In this document: piece after piece, positions 6,603 to 9,919 of the stretch
Layout of the letters: each line of letters begins with the position of its first letter
How positions within the stretch are numbered: position 1 is the stretch's first letter
NCBI RefSeq assembly: GCF_004138495.1
Contig: NZ_ML142853.1
Coordinates: 428,573-438,491, forward strand
Direction of reading: 5' to 3'
DNA length: 9,919 nt
Source of the DNA: Phytoactinopolyspora endophytica
Lineage (GTDB): Bacteria; Actinomycetota; Actinomycetes; Jiangellales; Jiangellaceae
Notes under the pieces: generated by a model
Told to the model about the DNA's origin: nothing
What the model saw: the letters and a program-made list of their open reading frames with translations, nothing else
The model's database searches: none
Program-made: the position numbers and the translations under genes

Positions 6603-6631
6603 TTCCCAACCGGGTAAGGCGAGGCTACCCT
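6603..6631 (+). promoter_or_regulatory. Candidate leaderless promoter of the siderophore ABC operon
   Basis: TTCCCA (6603-6608), 17 bases, TACCCT (6626-6631), then six bases to ATG 6638. The predicted transcription start coincides with the start codon, which agrees with the absence of a well-spaced Shine-Dalgarno. The -10 lies inside the iron box, so repressor binding would occlude it. A separate TACGAT at 6585-6590 could be another -10 but lacks a -35. Confidence 0.5.
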
Positions 6632-6633
6632 AG
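6615..6633 (+). promoter_or_regulatory. DtxR/IdeR-type iron box
   Basis: TAAGGCGAGGCTACCCTAG matches 14 of 19 positions of the DtxR/IdeR consensus TTAGGTTAGGCTAACCTAA, with the central AGGCTA core intact. It ends four bases before the ATPase start and covers the candidate -10. DtxR-family repressors bind such sites when loaded with ferrous iron, so this operon is probably off in iron-replete cells. Confidence 0.78.
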
Positions 6634-6637
6634 CCAC

Positions 6638-7546
6638 ATGTCCGTGACAGTTCATGGCGGCGTCTCGCCGGCCCCCGCCAGACACGACCCGGCCGAGCAG
6701 GACGTCCCCCAGCAGGCCTCGACCGGCCTGCGCGGCGTCGAGCTGACGCTCGGCTACCACGGTGTTCAGGTCGTCGCCAGCGCCTCGATCCGGATGTTGA
6801 ACGGCCACGTCACGGCGCTCGTGGGCCCGAACGGCAGTGGCAAGTCCACAGTGCTGCGAGCGCTCGCCCGCCTGCACCGGCCGGACAGCGGTCAGATCGT
6901 GCTCGGCGACGGCTCGTCGGCGCTGGACCTGACCGCCAAGGATTTCGCCCGCCGGGTGACCCTGCTGGCCCAGAGCCGGCCCACGCCGAACGGCATCTGC
7001 GTGCGTGACGTCGTCGAGTACGGGCGCCATCCGTACCGGGGCCGCTGGCGGCGCGAAGACCCGGAGGGTGCCGCTGCGGTCGCGTGGGCGATGGAGGTCA
7101 CCGGCGTCGACGGAATGGCTGAGCGAGGCGTGGACGAGCTCTCCGGTGGAGAGCTCCAGCGCGTCTGGCTCGCCACGTCGCTGGCGCAGCGCACCGATGT
7201 GCTGCTGCTCGACGAACCGACCACGTTCCTCGACCTCCGGTACCAGATCGAGATCCTCGACCTGATCCGCGATCTCGCCGACGAGCACAAGGTCGCCGTC
7301 GGCGTCGTCCTGCACGACCTCAACCAAGCCGCGACCGTGTCCGACCACGTCGCGCTGCTGCACAAGGGCGAGGTCCAAGCCGCCGGCGCACCCGCCGAGG
7401 TCTTCACGGGCCCGTTGCTCAGCAAGGTCTACGGACTCAGAATCGACGTTCACCCGGATCCCCAGACCGGTCACGTCAGCACCAAGCCGGTAGGACGGCA
7501 TACTCACCGACTGCGCGACGCCGCGCTGGACACCGACGTCCACTGA
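6638..7546 (+). CDS. ABC transporter ATP-binding protein, iron-siderophore uptake type (FecE/FepC-like)
   Basis: This 302-residue cytoplasmic ATPase powers a siderophore-type importer. All nucleotide-binding motifs are intact: Walker A GPNGSGKST (63-71), Q-loop Gln112 (LLAQS), signature LSGGELQR (168-175), Walker B VLLLDEPT (188-195), D-loop FLDL (197-200) and H-loop His226 (VLHDLNQA). The segment VRDVVEYGRHPYRGRW after the Q-loop is typical of the FecE/FepC/FhuC group. The N-terminus has about 30 extra low-complexity residues before the ATPase core, so a later start is possible. ATG 6638 is preferred because the promoter and iron box abut it; GTG at codon 3 is an alternative. The tail is rich in His and Arg. 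It is first in an operon with a binding lipoprotein (46 bases on) and a FecCD permease. The siderophore cannot be told from the sequence. Confidence 0.93.
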   Translation: MSVTVHGGVSPAPARHDPAEQDVPQQASTGLRGVELTLGYHGVQVVASASIRMLNGHVTALVGPNGSGKSTVLRALARLHRPDSGQIVLGDGSSALDLTAKDFARRVTLLAQSRPTPNGICVRDVVEYGRHPYRGRWRREDPEGAAAVAWAMEVTGVDGMAERGVDELSGGELQRVWLATSLAQRTDVLLLDEPTTFLDLRYQIEILDLIRDLADEHKVAVGVVLHDLNQAATVSDHVALLHKGEVQAAGAPAEVFTGPLLSKVYGLRIDVHPDPQTGHVSTKPVGRHTHRLRDAALDTDVH

Positions 7547-7592
7547 ACCCGGGCCGCCGGCACACCCACCCGTCACGATCCTGAGGAAACCC

Positions 7593-8615
7593 ATGACTCC
7601 GATGAACCCCGTGAAGCTTCGCCGCGCTCTGATTCCCGCGCTGGCCATCGCCACACTGGCCTTGACCGCCTGCGGCAGCTCGGAAGACACGGACGACGAC
7701 GCCGGCGAGGACACCGCTGCGAGCAGCAACGATGACAGCGAGGCGGAGGCCACCGGCCCGGTCACCGTGACCGACGCGCGCGGCGAGGAGATCACCCTCG
7801 ACGCCCCCGCGGAGGACGTCGTCGCCCTGGAATGGGCCGAGACGGAAGAGCTCGTGGTTCTCGGCGTCATGCCGGTCGGCGTGGCCGACGTGGAAGGTTA
7901 CGGAACCTGGGTGCAGGCCGCGCCGCTCGATGACGACGTCACCGACGTCGGCACCCGGCAGGAGCCCAGCGTCGACTCGATCGTCGGCCTCGACCCGGAC
8001 CTGGTGATCACTGAGGACCGTGGGAACAACCTGATTCAGCAGCTCGAGGAGTCCGTCCCGGTGATCGTGCTCGAGGGCACCGACACGGCGGACAACATCG
8101 GCAAGATGAAGGAGAACGTCACCACCATCGCCACGGCCGTGGGCAAGGAGGACGAGGCCGAGCAGGTCCTGGCGGACTTCGACGCCGCACTGGCCGAGGG
8201 CATGCAGCAGATCGAGGACGCCGGTGTCGCCGGCGAGCAGTTCGCCATGGCCGACGGCTGGATGGAGGGCAGCTCCGTCGCGCTCCGCATGTTCGGCCAA
8301 GGCTCGCTGGTCTCGGACCTCGCGGAAGAGCTCGGGCTGGTGAACGCCTGGGAAGGCGATGTGGATGAGGAGTGGGGCCTCGGACAGACGGACGTGGAGG
8401 GGCTGACCAGCCTGGAGAACCCGCACTTCTTCTACAGCAGCTCCGACGGCGAGGACGTCTTCGCTGACGGCCTGGCTGACAACGCTATCTGGAACGACCT
8501 GCCGTTCGTCGAGAACGGGCAGGTACACAAGCTCGACGACGGCACCTGGACGTTCGGCGGGCCGGCGTCGTCCACGAACATCATCGACCAGTTCGTGGAG
8601 ATCCTCACCACGTGA
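7593..8615 (+). CDS. Iron-siderophore ABC transporter substrate-binding lipoprotein (FecB/FepB-like)
   Basis: This 340-residue surface lipoprotein captures a ferric siderophore or related chelate and delivers it to the permease. The N-terminus is a lipoprotein signal: a charged start (VKLRR), a hydrophobic core and the lipobox LTAC with lipidated Cys27. A tether rich in Asp/Glu follows (about 28-55). The class III periplasmic-binding fold then shows its usual marks: the VVALEWAETEELVVLGV strand-helix, VDSIVGLDPDLVIT, a long rigid linker helix around 180-200 and a C-terminal DQFVEIL. The start is ATG 7593 with GAGGA five bases before it; a second in-frame ATG at 7602 would also keep the signal peptide. 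It overlaps the following mini-ORF by four bases (GTGA). Vitamin B12 or haem remain possible ligands, but the iron box upstream makes iron uptake the best call. Confidence 0.92.
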   Translation: MTPMNPVKLRRALIPALAIATLALTACGSSEDTDDDAGEDTAASSNDDSEAEATGPVTVTDARGEEITLDAPAEDVVALEWAETEELVVLGVMPVGVADVEGYGTWVQAAPLDDDVTDVGTRQEPSVDSIVGLDPDLVITEDRGNNLIQQLEESVPVIVLEGTDTADNIGKMKENVTTIATAVGKEDEAEQVLADFDAALAEGMQQIEDAGVAGEQFAMADGWMEGSSVALRMFGQGSLVSDLAEELGLVNAWEGDVDEEWGLGQTDVEGLTSLENPHFFYSSSDGEDVFADGLADNAIWNDLPFVENGQVHKLDDGTWTFGGPASSTNIIDQFVEILTT

Positions 8616-8761
8616 GTAGCGGAGCGCGACCAGACAACGTGAGCGGCGACGGGACGAGCGAGCGGAGTGGTCGGCTCAGCGAGGAACGAGCGCAGCCGCC
8701 CGCGGAGCGAACGAGGAGCGGAGCGCGACCAGCTGACATGAGCGGCGACGGGACAACATGA
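8612..8761 (+). CDS. Possible 49-residue mini-ORF linking binding protein and permease
   Basis: A GTG at 8612 overlaps the binding-protein stop as GTGA. The frame runs 49 codons to a TGA at 8759-8761 that overlaps the permease start as ATGA. The predicted peptide is hydrophilic and rich in Ser, Gly, Arg and Glu, with no membrane segment. It repeats itself: SGARPDNVSGDGTSE near the start and [14 protein letters not shown] at the end, encoded by the 38-bp direct repeat. I recognise no family. Two stop/start overlaps in a row suggest translational coupling that carries ribosomes to the permease, which lacks a good Shine-Dalgarno of its own. It may instead be only a repeat insertion that happens to keep a frame open. 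Confidence 0.35.
   Translation: MSSGARPDNVSGDGTSERSGRLSEERAQPPAERTRSGARPADMSGDGTT
8618..8754 (+). repeat. 38-bp imperfect direct repeat, 99-bp period
   Basis: Copies lie at 8618-8655 and 8717-8754 and match at 34 of 38 positions. The first 16 bases (AGCGGAGCGCGACCAG) and the last 16 (TGAGCGGCGACGGGAC) are identical. The 61 bases between them are made of GAGCG/AGCGA-like words. The pattern resembles the GAGCGAGCGGAGCGAGC-type low-complexity repeats seen between genes in GC-rich actinomycetes. Confidence 0.7.
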
Positions 8762-9919
8762 GCGAACCGCGTGGGCCTGGCGAGGTCCTAGACGCGCCGC
8801 GCCGGCCGGACGACGACAGCGCCGGCCGTCTCGACCTCCCAGTGCGCCGGCTGCGGGTCGCGACCCTGCTCACGGTCGGCGTGGCGGCCTGCGTCGCGTT
8901 GGCCGTGGTGCACGTCACGCAGGGTACCGCCTCGGTGGATGCCCTGGACGTCCTCGGCTTGGTCTTCGGCAGCGGGGATCAGGATGCGCTCAACGTCCTG
9001 ACCGCGTCCCGGCTCCCGCGCATGCTCGCCGGGGTAGCCGTCGGGTTGGCGCTCGGCATGGCCGGTGCGCTCCTGCAATCGCTCGCACGCAACGCGCTGG
9101 CCTCCCCGGACACGTTGGGCGTCAACGCGGGAGCGCATTTCGCCGTCGTGCTGGCCGCCGTCGTCGGTCTGTCCCTGCCGACGTTCACCGCAGGCGCGCT
9201 GGCGACCATCGGCGGACTGCTGGCGGCCGGCCTGGTGCTCGCGCTCTCCGCCGGCGGGGCATCCGGCCCGACCCGGCTGATCCTGGCCGGGTCCGCCACC
9301 GCGCTGACGCTGCACTCGCTCACCGCGCTGTTGATCCTTCTGTTCGAGCAGGAGACCACCGGGCTGTTCGCGTGGGGCTCCGGGTCTCTTGTTCAGGCAG
9401 ACCTGGACGCGGTGCAGCAGATGGGGCCCGTCATCCTGGTGGCCATGGCCGCCAGCATGGCCATCGGGCACCGTCTCGACATCCTCGCCCTCGGCGACGA
9501 CACCGCCTCAGTGCTGGGGATCAATGTCCGCCGAACGCGCCTCATCGTCACCCTGCTGGCGGTCCTCCTCGCGGCAGCCGCCGTCACCGTCGCCGGACCG
9601 ATCGGATTCGTAGGTCTGTGCGCGCCCGCCATCGTCCGGATGCTCGGACCGCACGTGCCGGGCCTGTCCCGGCACCGGGTACTGCTGCCGGCGGCCGGGC
9701 TGGCCGGCGTCGTCATCGTGCTCGGCGCGGACGTGGCGGTCCGCGCGATACTCGGCGCGCAGGCCGGCGTGGAAATCCCCACCGGCGTGATCACCACCGT
9801 GTTCGGTGCGATCGTGCTTATCACGCTCGCGCGCCGGCACCGGGATTCCGGCCCCACCCGCCGGCCGCCGGCGGCACGCCCGGGCCGGGCCCGCTCGCAA
9901 CGGTTGTTCTGGATCGTGC
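8758..9919 (+). CDS. FecCD-family iron-siderophore ABC permease, 3' end beyond the window
   Basis: The frame is open from ATG 8758 to the window edge, 387 codons with no stop. A cytoplasmic N-terminus of about 30 residues precedes a first hydrophobic helix (about 35-53). FecCD hallmarks follow: [20 protein letters not shown] (84-103), [20 protein letters not shown] (105-124), WGSGSL (207-212), [15 protein letters not shown] (241-255), [19 protein letters not shown] (278-296) and the final [12 protein letters not shown] (340-351). It forms the membrane channel fed by the lipoprotein and driven by the ATPase. ATG 8758 is the only start after an in-frame stop at 8734. A normal single-domain permease would end near residue 355; here an Arg/Pro-rich linker and RLFWIV continue, so a second FecCD half may follow. 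No strong Shine-Dalgarno precedes the ATG, so translation is probably coupled to the frame upstream. Confidence 0.92.
   Translation, partial: MSEPRGPGEVLDAPRRPDDDSAGRLDLPVRRLRVATLLTVGVAACVALAVVHVTQGTASVDALDVLGLVFGSGDQDALNVLTASRLPRMLAGVAVGLALGMAGALLQSLARNALASPDTLGVNAGAHFAVVLAAVVGLSLPTFTAGALATIGGLLAAGLVLALSAGGASGPTRLILAGSATALTLHSLTALLILLFEQETTGLFAWGSGSLVQADLDAVQQMGPVILVAMAASMAIGHRLDILALGDDTASVLGINVRRTRLIVTLLAVLLAAAAVTVAGPIGFVGLCAPAIVRMLGPHVPGLSRHRVLLPAAGLAGVVIVLGADVAVRAILGAQAGVEIPTGVITTVFGAIVLITLARRHRDSGPTRRPPAARPGRARSQRLFWIV

Noticed and set aside
6584..7870. 428-codon minus-strand open frame opposite the ABC ATPase and the binding-protein start
   Set aside because: The real gene on the plus strand has every ABC motif. 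The antisense frame spans two genes and the iron promoter and has no recognisable domain.
7476..8528. 350-codon minus-strand open frame opposite the binding lipoprotein
   Set aside because: The plus strand has a lipobox, a ribosome site and a binding-protein fold. The antisense translation is compositionally biased and unrecognisable.
8618..8754. Direct repeats considered as a CRISPR array
   Set aside because: Only two imperfect copies exist, with a low-complexity 61-base spacer, no further units and no cas genes nearby.
8788..9857. Minus-strand open frames opposite the permease
   Set aside because: The permease frame carries consecutive FecCD motifs without a stop. The antisense products are Arg/Gly-rich shadows.

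Overview
This is a GC-rich window with dense, short-gapped genes, GTG and TTG starts, and several genes that look leaderless. These traits and the gene content (a DUF3097 protein, a SigE-type ECF sigma factor with a GerMN partner, and an hrcA-dnaJ-rsmE-HIT run) point to a chromosomal segment of an actinomycete (Actinomycetota). I cannot name the genus. I see no mobile element, CRISPR array, tRNA or rRNA. Every coding gap is shorter than 300 bases.

Left and centre: the minus strand carries a conserved housekeeping and heat-shock run, transcribed right to left: hrcA (repressor), dnaJ (co-chaperone), rsmE (16S rRNA m3U1498 methyltransferase) and a HIT-family nucleotide-binding protein. A good CIRCE operator and a candidate promoter lie just upstream of hrcA, so the run is probably autoregulated by HrcA. 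A plus-strand pair sits between rsmE and the HIT gene: an ECF sigma factor and a membrane-anchored GerMN/Gmad2 protein with a strongly acidic linker. It looks like a sigma factor plus membrane-partner cassette. A possible start of another minus-strand gene lies at the extreme left edge.

Centre right: divergent from hrcA is a DUF3097 gene with a Toprim-like segment. It is followed by a strong hairpin and a second, longer inverted repeat.

Right: a plus-strand iron-siderophore-type ABC import operon follows, in the order ATPase, lipoprotein binding protein, then FecCD permease, which runs off the window. A DtxR/IdeR-type iron box overlaps a candidate leaderless promoter directly before the ATPase start, which suggests iron repression. 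Between the binding protein and the permease is a 38-bp imperfect direct repeat inside a 49-codon open frame. That frame overlaps the stop codon before it and the start codon after it. The permease frame stays open well past the usual FecCD end, so the protein may be a tandem (FhuB-like) fusion.

Most of the window is ordinary core biology. The parts that merit a second look are the repeat-built mini-ORF, the possible fused permease, the two back-to-back inverted repeats before the iron operon, the sigma/GerMN cassette inside the housekeeping run, and a repeated leaderless promoter spacing.
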